Made by a program: the position numbers and the translations under genes. A DNA stretch of 64,000 bases, from assembly GCA_014526335.1 (NCBI GenBank), contig JACTAT010000016.1, positions 3,007,082 to 3,071,081 on the forward strand, in the 5' to 3' direction. This stretch comes from Chrysaora quinquecirrha. Taxonomy: Eukaryota; Cnidaria; Scyphozoa; Semaeostomeae; Pelagiidae. Shown one piece after another: positions 30,478-43,300 of this stretch (positions are counted from its first letter, which is position 1; every line of letters begins with the position of its first letter). The notes beneath the pieces were generated by a model. That model did no database searches. It was not told the origin of the DNA and was given only the letters and a program-made list of their open reading frames with translations.

Positions 30478-30648
30478 TACACGTTTTTTATATAAGAAAC
30501 CTAGCTAAAGCCTCACTAGTCAAAGTTTCTTAAATTTTCTATTTTTTCAATTGTTTAAAGAAACAAAAGAACAAAAGAACCTATTGTAATTTGCCAGAAA
30601 TCTTACTAGTTGGTTTCTTATAAAGCAGTTTCTTATAAAAAACGTGTA
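30478..30648. mobile_element. MITE, ATAAGAAAC variant
   Basis: Ends TACACG, T run, ATATAAGAAAC and GTTTCTTATAA, A run, CGTGTA. Internal AGTTTCTTAAA and GGTTTCTTATAA carry the same T-rich variant as the ends. Short relative of 2572, 3724 and 54768. Confidence 0.8.
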
Positions 30649-30837
30649 TTGAATTTGTAAATTAAACATTGAAAAGCATTGAAATATTAAAATTTACTTT
30701 AGATTATGTATATTTCGTTATATCGTAGTAATTATTTAAAATCGATTCAACATTCAACTTTGAACCTTTATAAAATTAATACTACCAACCCTTGGGCAGT
30801 GAAACTTTACATCTAGACTTGATTAGGAGCCGTCAAA

Positions 30838-30985
30838 ATGATTATAAGCCGCCCTTGAATATTAGCCGCCCTTGAATACAAGCCGCCCTCGAATATAAGC
30901 CGCCCTCGAATATAAGCCGCCCTTGAATACAAGCCGCCCTTGAATACAAGCCGCCCTTGAATACAAGCCGCCCTTGAATATAAAA
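30838..30985. repeat. 18-bp tandem repeat
   Basis: Eight copies of AAGCCGCCCTTGAATACA with C/T and A/T variants (GCCCTCGAATAT). In the minus sense it gives an open frame of Gly-Arg-Leu-Tyr-Ser-Arg-Ala-Ala-like units; no other sign of a gene. Confidence 0.95.
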
Positions 30986-31055
30986 ACAATCTGACCCCCA
31001 ACCTCAGTTTATTCCGACCCCCTCCCTGCCAATTATATCCTGAATTCAGTTCCAA

Positions 31056-31374
31056 CCCCGTCTGTTACAACCTCCGAGGCAATTAGGCACCTAATACCAG
31101 GCTCCCGTTGCGTGACGAGGTCATCCCCATGGAAATGGAAATTAAACAGGTATACAAAGTAGATATTATTGCAAGTTGGTTGAACTCATCTAAGTTATAG
31201 AACAATCGGTAGAGATATTGTTTAAATTTGTTTAAATAACAAGATACATTGAAATACCACAAACTGCTTCTCTTTGTTGTCGTTTCCTTGCACGTGCATA
31301 ATTTCATAGCAGCTAAGCGTTAAGCATGTCCTATATAGCCTATCAAAGTGTCTCATAAAGGTATGTATTAAAGC
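31056..31374. other. Intergenic, nothing recognised
   Basis: No gene or repeat recognised. A 74-residue minus ORF (31083-31307) has no recognisable motif. Confidence 0.4.
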
Positions 31375-31751
31375 CACTGATCCCTAAAAAAGACTGGATC
31401 GAGCATCTTCGAGATTTTGTGAAGTCGTCTTTGCCAGCCATTCATTGGAGGAGGCCGAGAACGCGCAATCTCTATGTGCAGCCACGAAAACAAGGAGGCC
31501 ACAAAATGGCCTAGCAATAGCAGTATACAGCATAAAACTTCTTTGACGAATCGAAGGCTATGCTGATCTCTTGGCTACTATAAGGGGGTAAAAAAGAAAT
31601 GGCAAGTCTGTACTCGCTTCCTTAAGACTGTTATGTTGGAAGAAAGGCCCCCCACTGCTTCTTGGCGGCCCAAGACGGCGGCGATTCAAAACGTCAAAAA
31701 GGCATGCGCTGAACAATGGCATGCGCTACCCAGTCTTTTTAGAGATCAGTG
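31375..31751. mobile_element. 377-bp DNA element with CACTGATC ends
   Basis: CACTGATCCCTAAAAAAGAC at the left and GTCTTTTTAGAGATCAGTG at the right are inverted with two differences. No transposase. Superfamily uncertain, as I see no clear target-site duplication. Confidence 0.75.
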
Positions 31752-31849
31752 ATTAGATCCTATGTTTTTGGAAACTTCGATGTCTCTTTGTAGCCAGGGA
31801 TCCCTTCCTACAGTATCTCCTGAAAACAACCCTCGCCATCAGTAACAAG

Positions 31850-32330
31850 AAATAAAGTACAGGCATGATAAAGCAGCTACATCAGGCCTGTGCCTACCAA
31901 AAGTACAGGTACGATGGAGCGGCTACATTGGACTTGTGCCTTGAATAAAGTACCATGGAGCTGCTACACAAGGCCTGTGTACAGTATACAAAAATAAAAT
32001 ACAGGTACAATGGAGTGGCTACAACAGGCCTGTACATTTAATAGAGTACAGGTACAATGAAGCAACTACACAAGTCCTCTACCTAAAAAAAGTACAAGCA
32101 CAATGGAGCAGCAACACCTGGCCTGCACCTAAAGTAAAGTACAGGATTGATGGAACGGGAACATTAGACTTGTACCCTAAATAAAGTACAGGCGTGATGG
32201 AGCTGCAATGTATGACCTGTACTTTAGCCAAAGTGTACGTACGATATAGCAGCCCCTCAAGCCTATAAATAAAATGAAATACAGGTACAATGGATTAACT
32301 ACAGTAGTACAATTCCATTAGCACAATAGT
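31850..32330. repeat. ~46-bp degenerate tandem repeat
   Basis: About ten units of AAAGTACAGGTACAATGGAG, GCTACA, then GGCCTGTACCTA, diverged by roughly a fifth between units. It ends about 100 bp before the large satellite and is unrelated to it in sequence. Confidence 0.9.
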
Positions 32331-32573
32331 ACATTACAGCCTAGCCTTTCTAGCCAAAAATAGCCGGTTTTTAGTGGTCTTTCTTCGTCACTGTTTTGCT
32401 TTCAGTTGCTTCGTTTCTCACTTGGGCTATTCGGGGGGTATTTCCTACCACTTGTTTTTAAACAAAAAAAGGAAGTTTTCAGAACCCCTGATTTTGGCCG
32501 ATTTTTGGCCATTTGGCAAGGCTATAGACTTGCCTTTTTGACGATTTTTTTGGGAATTTTTCTTCTCAATAAT

Positions 32574-35500
32574 TGGGCATATTATGATGAAAATATACTT
32601 TATTTACCCCCTAGAAGCTATTCAGGGGGTATTTGATCGTATTTTATAGCTATTTTTGAAGAAAAAAGGCAGTTTTCAAAAAATCTGATTTTTGCCGATT
32701 TTTTGCCATTTGGCAAGGCTATAGACTTGCCTTTTTGGCGATTTTTTTAGGGAATTCTTTTTATCCCTAATTGGGCATATTATGATGAAAACATACTTTA
32801 TTTACCTCCTAGAAGCTATTCAGGGGGTATTTGGTAGGACTTTATTGCTATTTTTGAAGAAAAAAGGGCAGTTTTCAAAACCCCTGATTTCGGCCGATTT
32901 TTGGCCATTTGGCAAGGCTATAGACTTGCCTTTTTGACGATTTTTTTTTGGCATTTTTCTTCTCTCTAATTGGGCATATTATGATGAAAATATACTTTAT
33001 TTACCTCCTAAAAGCTATTCAGGGGGTATTTGGTAGGACTTTATTGCTATTTTTGAAGAAAAAAGGGTAGTTTTCAAAACCCCTGATTTTGGCCGATTTT
33101 TGGCCATTTGGCAAGGCTATAGACTTGCCTTTTTGACGATTTTTTGGGCATTTTTTTCTCTCTAATTGGGCATATTATGATGAAAATATACTTTATTTAC
33201 CCCTTACAAGTTATTCAGGGGGTATTTAGTAGGAATTCATCGCTATTTTTGAAGAAAAAAGGCAGTTTTCAAAACCACTGATTTTGGCTGATTTTAGGCC
33301 ATTTGGCAAGGCTATAGACTTGCCTTTTTGATGATTTTTTTGGGGATTTTTTTTCTCTCTAATTGGGCATATTATGACGAAAATATACTTTATTTATCCC
33401 CTAGAAGCTATTCAGGGGGTATTTAGTAGGAATTCATAGCTATTTTTGAAGAAAAAAGGCAGTTTTCAAAACCCCTGATTTTGGCCGATTTTTGGCCATT
33501 TGGCAAGGCTATAGACTTGCATTTTGGCGATTTTTTTTGGAATTTTTTTTTTCCATAACTGGTCATATTATGATGAAAATATACTTTATTTACCCCTTAG
33601 AGGCTATTCACGGGGTATTTGGTGGTATTTTATAGCTATTTTTCAAGAAAAAGGGCAGTTTTCAAAACCCCTGATTTCGGCCGATTTTGGCCATTTGGCA
33701 AGGCTATAGACTTGCCTTTTTGACGATTTTTTTGGGAATTTTTTTCTCTCTAATTGGGCATATTATGATGAAAATATACTTTATTTATCCCTAGAAGCTA
33801 TTCAGGGGTATTTAGTAGGAATTCATAGCTATTTTTGAAGAAAAAAGGCAGTTTTCAAAACCCCTGATTTTGGCCGATTTTTGGCCATTTGGCAAGGCTA
33901 TAGACTTGCATTTTGGCGATTTTTTTTGGAATTTTTTTCCATAACTGGTCATATTATGATGACAATATACTTTATTTACCCTTAGAGGCTATTCAGGGGT
34001 ATTTGGTGGTATTTTATAGCTATTTTTGAAGAAAAAGGGCAGTTTTCAAAACCCCTGATTTCGGCCGATTTTGGCCATTTGGCAAGGCTATAGACTTGCC
34101 TTTCTGACGATTTTTTGGGAATTTTTTCTCCATAATTGGCCATATTATGATGAAAATATACTTTATTTACCCTAAAGGCTATTCAGGGGTATTTGGTGGT
34201 ATTTTATAGTCATTTTGAAGAAAAAGGGTAGTTTTCAAAACCCCTGATTTTGGCCGATTTTTGGCCATTTGGCAAGGCTATAGACTTGCCTTTTGACGAT
34301 TTTTTGGGAATGTTTTCTTCATAATTGGCCATATTATGATGAAAATATACTTTATTTACCTCCTAGAAGCTATTCAGGGGTATTTGGTAAGACTTTATTG
34401 CTATTTTGGAGAAAAAGGGCAGTTTTCAAAAGCCCTGATTTTGGCCGATTTTTGGCCACTTGGCAAGGCTATAGACTTGCCTTTTGACGATTTTTTGGGG
34501 ATTTTTGTCGCTCTAATTGGGCATATTATGATGAAAATATACTTTATTTATCCCTAGAAGCTATTCAGGCGGTATTTAGTAGGAATTCATAGCTATTTTT
34601 GAAGAAAAAAGGCAGTTTTCAAAACCACTGATTTTGGCCGATTTTTGGCCATTTGGCAAGGCTATAGACTTGCCTTTTTGATGATTTTTTTGGGTATTTT
34701 TTTTCTCTCTAATTGGGCATATTATGACGAAAATATACTTTATTTATCCCCTAGAAGCTATTCAGGGGGTATTTAGTACGAATTCATAGCTATTTTTGAA
34801 GAAAAAAGGCAGTTTTCAAAACCCCTGATTTTGGCCGATTTTTGGCCATTTGGCAAGGCTATAGACTTGCATTTTGGCGATTTTTTTTGGAATTTTTTTT
34901 TCCATAACTGGTCATATTATGATGAAAATATACTTTATTTACCCTTAGAGGCTATTCACAGGGGTATTTGGTGGTATTTTATAGCTATTTTTCAAGAAAA
35001 AGGGCAGTTTTCAAAACCCCTGATTTCGGCCGATTTTGGCCATTTGGCAAGGCTATAGACTTGCCTTTTTGACGATTTTTTTGGGAATTTTTTTTCTCTC
35101 TAATTGGGCATATTATGATGAAAATATACTTTATTTACCCCCTAGAAGCTATTCAGGGGGTATTTGATCGTATTTTATAGCTATTTTTGAAGAAAAAAGG
35201 CAGTTTTCAAAAAATCTGATTTTTGCCGATTTTTTGCCATTTGGCAAGGCTATAGACTTGCCTTTTTGGCGATTTTTTTAGGGAATTCTTTTTATCCCTA
35301 ATTGGGCATATTATGATGAAAACATACTTTATTTACCTCCTAGAAGCTATTCAGGGGGTATTTGGTAGGACTTTATTGCTATTTTTGAAGAAAAAAGGGC
35401 AGTTTTCAAAACCCCTGATTTCGGCCGATTTTTGGCCATTTGGCAAGGCTATAGACTTGCCTTTTTGACGATTTTTTTTTGGCATTTTTCTTCTCTCTAA

Positions 35501-37630
35501 TTGGGCATATTATGATGAAAATATACTTTATTTACCTCCTAAAAGCTATTCAGGGGGTATTTGGTAGGACTTTATTGCTATTTTTGAAGAAAAAAGGGTA
35601 GTTTTCAAAACCCCTGATTTTGGCCGATTTTTGGCCATTTGGCAAGGCTATAGACTTGCCTTTTTGACGATTTTTTGGGCATTTTTTTCTCTCTAATTGG
35701 GCATATTATGATGAAAATATACTTTATTTACCCCTTACAAGTTATTCAGGGGGTATTTAGTAGGAATTCATCGCTATTTTGAAGAAAAAGGCAGTTTTCA
35801 AAACCACTGATTTTGGCTGATTTTAGGCCATTTGGCAAGGCTATAGACTTGCCTTTTTGATGATTTTTTTGGGGATTTTTTTTCTCTCTAATTGGGCATA
35901 TTATGACGAAAATATACTTTATTTATCCCTAGAAGCTATTCAGGGGGTATTTAGTAGGAATTCATAGCTATTTTTGAAGAAAAAAGGCAGTTTTCAAAAC
36001 CCCTGATTTTGGACGATTTTTGGCCATTTGGCAAGGCTATAGACTTGCATTTTGGCGATTTTTTTTGGAATTTTTTTTTTCCATAACTGGTCATATTATG
36101 ATGAAAATATACTTTATTTACCCCTTAGAGGCTATTCACGGGGTATTTGGTGGTATTTATAGCTATTTTTCAAGAAAAAGGGCAGTTTTCAAAACCCCTG
36201 ATTTCGGCCGATTTTGGCCATTTGGCAAGGCTATAGACTTGCCTTTTTGACGATTTTTTTGGGAATTTTTTTCTCTCTAATTGGGCATATTATGATGAAA
36301 ATATACTTTATTTATCCCCTAGAAGCTATTCAGGGGGTATTTAGTAGGAATTCATAGCTATTTTTGAAGAAAAAACGCAGTTTTCAAAACCCCTGATTTT
36401 GGCCGATTTTTGGCCATTTGGCAAGGCTATAGACTTGCATTTTGGCGATTTTTTTTGGAATTTTTTTTTTCCATAACTGGTCATATTATGATGACAATAT
36501 ACTTTATTTACCCCTTAGAGGCTATTCAGGGGGTATTTGGTGGTATTTTATAGCTATTTTTGAAGAAAAAGGGCAGTTTTCAAAACCCCTGATTTCGGCC
36601 GATTTTTGGCCATTTGGCAAGGCTATAGACTTGCCTTTCTGACGATTTTTTTGGGAATTTTTTTCTCCATAATTGGCCATATTATGATGAAAATATACTT
36701 TATTTACCCCTAAAGGCTATTCAGGGGGTATTTGGTGGTATTTTATAGTCATTTTTGAAGAAAAAGGGTAGTTTTCAAAACCCCTGATTTTGGCCGATTT
36801 TTGGCCATTTGGCAAGGCTATAGACTTGCCTTTTTGACGATTTTTTTGGGAATGTTTTTCTTCATAATTGGCCATATTATGATGAAAATATACTTTATTT
36901 ACCTCCTAGAAGCTATTCAGGGGGTATTTGGTAAGACTTTATTGCTATTTTTGGAGAAAAAAGGGCAGTTTTCAAAAGCCCTGATTTCGGCCGATTTTTG
37001 GCCACTTGGCAAGGCTATAGACTTGCCTTTTTGACGATTTTTTTGGGGATTTTTTGTCGCTCTAATTGGGCATATTATGATGAAAATATACTTTATTTAT
37101 CCCCTAGAAGCTATTCAGGCGGTATTTAGTAGGAATTCATAGCTATTTTTGAAGAAAAAAGGCAGTTTTCAAAACCACTGATTTTGGCCGATTTTTGGCC
37201 ATTTGGCAAGGCTATAGACTTGCCTTTTTGATGATTTTTTTGGGTATTTTTTTTCTCTCTAATTGGGCATATTATGACGAAAATATACTTTATTTATCCC
37301 CTAGAAGCTATTCAGGGGGTATTTAGTACGAATTCATAGCTATTTTTGAAGAAAAAGGCAGTTTTCAAAACCCCTGATTTTGGCCGATTTTTGGCCATTT
37401 GGCAAGGCTATAGACTTGCATTTTGGCGATTTTTTTTGGAATTTTTTTTTTCCATAACTGGTCATATTATGATGAAAATATACTTTATTTACCCCTTAGA
37501 GGCTATTCACGGGGTATTTGGTGGTATTTTATAGCTATTTTTCAAGAAAAAGGGCAGTTTTCAAAACCCCTGATTTCGGCCGATTTTGGCCATTTGGCAA
37601 GGCTATAGACTTGCCTTTTTGACGATTTTT
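32574..37630 (+). repeat. 2.53-kb higher-order repeat, two copies
   Basis: The rare variant TATTTGATCGTATTTTATAG ends near 32650 and again near 35180, an offset of 2531 bp (13 monomers). The order of variants between them is repeated, e.g. CTTACAAGTTATTCAGGGGG at about 33203 and 35735. Confidence 0.9.
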
Positions 37631-38449
37631 TTGGGAATTTTTTTCTCTCTAATTGGGCATATTATGATGAAAATATACTTTATTTATCCCCTAGAAGCTA
37701 TTCAGAGGGTATTTAGTAGGAATTCATAGCTATTTTTGAAGAAAAAACGCAGTTTTCAAAACCCCTGATTTTGGCCGATTTTTGGCCATTTGGCAAGGCT
37801 ATAGACTTGCATTTTGGCGATTTTTTTTGGAATTTTTTTTTTCCATAACTGGTCATATTATGATGACAATATACTTTATTTACCCCTTAGAGGCTATTCA
37901 CGGGGTAGTTGGTGGTATTTTATAGCTATTTTTGAAGAAAAAGGGTAGTGTTCAAAACCCCTGATTTTGGCCGATTTTTGGCCATTTGGCAAGGCTATAG
38001 ACTTGCCTTTTTGACGATTTTTTTGGGAATATTTTTTCTCCATAATTGGGCATATTATGATGAAAATATACTTTATTTACCTCCTAGAAGCTATTCAGGG
38101 GGTATTTGGTAGGACTTTATTGCTATTTTTGAAGAAAAAAGGGCAGTTTTCAAAACCCCTGATTTCGGCCGATTTTGGCCATTTGGCAAGGCTATAGACT
38201 TGCCTTTTGACGTTTTTTGGGATTTTTTCTCTCTAATTGGGCATACTATGATGAAAATATACTTTATTTACCCCCTAGAAGCTATTCAGGGGGTATTTGG
38301 TGGTATTTTATAGCTTTTTTTGAAGAAAAGGGCAGTTTTCAAAACCCTGATTTGGCCGATTTTGGCCATTTGGCAAGGCTATAGACTTGCCTTTTTGACG
38401 ATTTTTTTGGGAACTTTTTTTCTCCATAATTGGCTATAATATGATTAAA

Positions 38450-41400
38450 ATATACTTTATTTACCCCCTAGAAGCTATTTAGGGGGTATTTGGTGGTATT
38501 TTATAGTTATTTTTGAACAAAAGGGTAGTTTTCAAAACCTCTGATTTTGGCCGATTTTTGGCCATTTGGCAAGGCTATAGACTTGCCTTTTTGACGATTT
38601 TTTGGGAATTCTTTTTCTCAATAATTGGGCATATTATGATGAAAATATACTTTATTTACCCCCTAGAAGCTATTCAGGGGGTATTTGATGGTATTTTATA
38701 GTTATTTTTGAAGAAAAAAGGCAGCTTTCTAAACCTCTGATTTTGCCGATTTTGGGCCATTTGGCAAGGCTATAGACTTGCCTTTTTGGCGATTTTTTTG
38801 GGAATTTCTTTTCTCTCTAATTGGGCATTTTATGATTAAAATATACTTTATTTACCTCCTAGAAGCTATTCAGGGGGTATTTGGTAAGACTTTATTGCTA
38901 TTTTTGGAGAAAAAAGGGCAGTTTTCAAAAGCCCTGATTTCGGCCGATTTTTGGCCACTTGGCAAGGCTATAGACTTGCCTTTTTGACGATTTTTTTGGG
39001 GATTTTTTGTCGCTCTAATTGGGCATATTATGATGAAAATATACTTTATTTATCCCCTAGAAGCTATTCAGGCGGTATTTAGTAGGAATTCATAGCTATT
39101 TTTGAAGAAAAAAGGCAGTTTTCAAAACCACTGATTTTGGCCGATTTTTGGCCATTTGGCAAGGCTATAGACTTGCCTTTTTGATGATTTTTTTGGGGAT
39201 TTTTTTTCTCTCTAATTGGGCATATTATGACGAAAATATACTTTATTTATCCCCTAGAAGCTATTCAGGCGGTATTTAGTAGGAATTCATAGCTATTTTT
39301 GAAGAAAAAAGGCAGTTTTCAAAACCACTGATTTTGGCCGATTTTGGCCATTTGGCAAGGCTATAGACTTGCCTTTTTGACGATTTTTTTGGGAATTTTT
39401 TTTCTCTCTAATTGGGCATATTATGATGAAAATATACTTTATTTATCCCCTAGAAGCTATTCAGAGGGTATTTAGTAGGAATTCATAGCTATTTTTGAAG
39501 AAAAAACGCAGTTTTCAAAACCCCTGATTTTGGCCGATTTTTGGCCATTTGGCAAGGCTATAGACTTGCATTTTGGCGATTTTTTTTGGAATTTTTTTTT
39601 TCCATAACTGGTCATATTATGATGACAATATACTTTATTTACCCCTTAGAGGCTATTCACGGGGTAGTTGGTGGTATTTTATAGCTATTTTTGAAGAAAA
39701 AGGGTAGTGTTCAAAACCCCTGATTTTGGCCGATTTTGGCCATTTGGCAAGGCTATAGACTTGCCTTTTTGACGATTTTTTTGGGAATATTTTTTCTCCA
39801 TAATTGGGCATATTATGATGAAAATATACTTTATTTACCTCCTAGAAGCTATTCAGGGGGTATTTGGTAGGACTTTATTGCTATTTTTGAAGAAAAAAGG
39901 GCAGTTTTCAAAACCCCTGATTTCGGCCGATTTTGGCCATTTGGCAAGGCTATAGACTTGCCTTTTTGACGTTTTTTTGGGATTTTTTTTTCTCTCTAAT
40001 TGGGCATACTATGATGAAAATATACTTTATTTACCCCCTAGAAGCTATTCAGGGGGTATTTGGTGGTATTTTATAGCTTTTTTTGAAGAAAAAGGGCAGT
40101 TTTCAAAACCCCTGATTTCGGCCGATTTTTGGCCATTTGGCAAGGCTATAGACTTGCCTTTTTGACGATTTTTTTGGGAACTTTTTTTCTCCATAATTGG
40201 CTATAATATGATTAAAATATACTTTATTTACCCCCTAGAAGCTATTTAGGGGGTATTTGGTGGTATTTTATAGTTATTTTTGAACAAAAAGGGTAGTTTT
40301 CAAAACCTCTGATTTTGGCCGATTTTTGGCCATTTGGCAAGGCTATAGACTTGCCTTTTTGACGATTTTTTGGGAATTCTTTTTCTCAATAATTGGGCAT
40401 ATTATGATGAAAATATACTTTATTTACCCCCTAGAAGCTATTCAGGGGGTATTTGATGGTATTTTATAGTTATTTTTGAAGAAAAAAGGCAGCTTTCTAA
40501 ACCTCTGATTTTGCCGATTTTGGGCCATTTGGCAAGGCTATAGACTTGCCTTTTTGGCGATTTTTTTGGGAATTTCTTTTCTCTCTAATTGGGCATTTTA
40601 TGATTAAAATATACTTTATTTACCTCCTAGAAGCTATTCAGGGGGTATTTGGTAAGACTTTATTGCTATTTTTGGAGAAAAAAGGGCAGTTTTCAAAAGC
40701 CCTGATTTCGGCCGATTTTTGGCCACTTGGCAAGGCTATAGACTTGCCTTTTTGACGATTTTTTTGGGGATTTTTTGTCGCTCTAATTGGGCATATTATG
40801 ATGAAAATATACTTTATTTATCCCCTAGAAGCTATTCAGGCGGTATTTAGTAGGAATTCATAGCTATTTTTGAAGAAAAAAGGCAGTTTTCAAAACCACT
40901 GATTTTGGCCGATTTTTGGCCATTTGGCAAGGCTATAGACTTGCCTTTTTGATGATTTTTTTGGGGATTTTTTTTCTCTCTAATTGGGCATATTATGACG
41001 AAAATATACTTTATTTATCCCCTAGAAGCTATTCAGGGGGTATTTAGTACGAATTCATAGCTATTTTTTACGAAAAAAGGCAGTTTTCAAAACCCCTGAT
41101 TTTGGCCGATTTTTGGCCATTTGGCAAGGCTATAGACTTGCATTTTGGCGATTTTTTTTGGAATTTTTTTTTCCATAACTGGTCATATTATGATGAAAAT
41201 ATACTTTATTTACCCTTAGAGGCTATTCACGGGGTATTTGGTGGTATTTATAGCTATTTTTCAAGAAAAAGGGCAGTTTTCAAAACCCTGATTTCGGCCG
41301 ATTTTGGCCATTTGGCAAGGCTATAGACTTGCCTTTTTGACGATTTTTTTGGGATTTTTTTTTCTCTCTAATTGGGCATACTATGATGAAAATATACTTT

Positions 41401-43300
41401 ATTTATCCCCTAGAAGCTATTCAGGGGGTATTTAGTAGGAATTCATAGCTATTTTTGAAGAAAAAACGCAGTTTTCAAAACCCCTGATTTTGGCCGATTT
41501 TTGGCCATTTGGCAAGGCTATAGACTTGCATTTTGGCGATTTTTTTTGGAATTTTTTTTTTCCATAACTGGTCATATTATGATGACAATATACTTTATTT
41601 ACCCCTTAGAGGCTATTCAGGGGGTATTTGGTGGTATTTTATAGCTATTTTTGAAGAAAAAGGGCAGTTTTCAAAACCCCTGATTTCGGCCGATTTTTGG
41701 CCATTTGGCAAGGCTATAGACTTGCCTTTTTGACGATTTTTTTGGGCATTTTTTTCTCTCTAATTGGCCATATTATGATTAAAATATACTTTATTTACCC
41801 CCTAGAAGCTATTCAGGGGGTATTTGGTGGTATTTTATAGCTTTTTTTGAAGAAAAAGGGCAGTTTTCAAAGCCCCTGATTTCGGCCGATTTTTGGCCAT
41901 TTGGCAAGGCTATAGACTTGCCTTTTTGACGATTTTTTTGGGAACTTTTTTTCTCCATAATTGGCTATAATATGATTAAAATATACTTTATTTACCCCCT
42001 AGAAGCTATTTAGGGGGTATTTGGTGGTATTTTATAGTTATTTTTGAACAAATAGGGTAGTTTTCAAAACCTCTGATTTTGGCCGATTTTTGGCCATTTG
42101 GCAAGGCTATAGACTTGCCTTTTTGACGATTTTTTGGGAATTCTTTTTCTCAATAATTGGGCATATTATGATGAAAATATACTTTATTTATCCACTAGAA
42201 GCTATTCAGGGGGTATTTGATGGTATTTTATAGTTATTTTTGAAGAAAAAAGGCAGCTTTCTAAACCTCTGATTTTGCCGATTTTGGGCCATTTGGCAAG
42301 GCTATAGACTTGCCTTTTTGGCGATTTTTTTGGGAATTTCTTTTCTCTCTAATTGGGCATTTTATGATTAAAATATACTTTATTTACCTCCTAGAAGCTA
42401 TTCAGGGGGTATTTGGTAAGACTTTATTGCTATTTTTGGAGAAAAAAGGGCAGTTTTCAAAAGCCCTGATTTCGGCCGATTTTTGGCCACTTGGCAAGGC
42501 TATAGACTTGCCTTTTTGACGATTTTTTTGGGGATTTTTTGTCGCTCTAATTGGGCATATTATGATGAAAATATACTTTATTTATCCCCTAGAAGCTATT
42601 CAGGCGGTATTTAGTAGGAATTCATAGCTATTTTTGAAGAAAAAAGGCAGTTTTCAAAACCACTGATTTTGGCCGATTTTTGGCCATTTGGCAAGGCTAT
42701 AGACTTGCCTTTTTGATGATTTTTTTGGGGATTTTTTTTCTCTCTAATTGGGCATATTATGACGAAAATATACTTTATTTATCCCCTAGAAGCTATTCAG
42801 GGGGTATTTAGTACGAATTCATAGCTATTTTTTACGAAAAAAGGCAGTTTTCAAAACCCCTGATTTTGGCCAATTTTTGGCCATTTGGCAAGGCTATAGA
42901 CTTGCATTTTGGCGATTTTTTTTGGAATTTTTTTTTTCCATAACTGGTCATATTATGATGAAAATATACTTTATTTACCCCTTAGAGGCTATTCACGGGG
43001 TATTTGGTGGTATTTTATAGCTATATTTCAAGAAAAAGGGCAGTTTTCAAAACCCCTGATTTCGGCCGATTTTGGCCATTTGGCAAGGCTATAGACTTGC
43101 CTTTTTGACGATTTTTTTGGGAATTTTTTTCTCTCTAATTGGGCATATTATGATGAAAATATACTTTATTTATCCCCTAGAAGCTATTCAGGGGGTATTT
43201 AGTACGAATTCATAGCTATTTTTGAAGAAAAAACGCAGTTTTCAAAACCCCTGATTTTGGCCGATTTTTGGCCATTTGGCAAGGCTATAGACTTGCATTT
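38450..43300 (+). repeat. ~1.77-kb higher-order repeat, about three copies
   Basis: The marker GTCGCTCTAA is at 39009, 40777 and 42541 (offsets 1768 and 1764, nine monomers). TTTTTGAACAAA is at about 38510, 40278 and 42038. The same marker also appears at 34507 and 37056, so this unit shares monomers with the 2.53-kb repeat. Confidence 0.9.
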
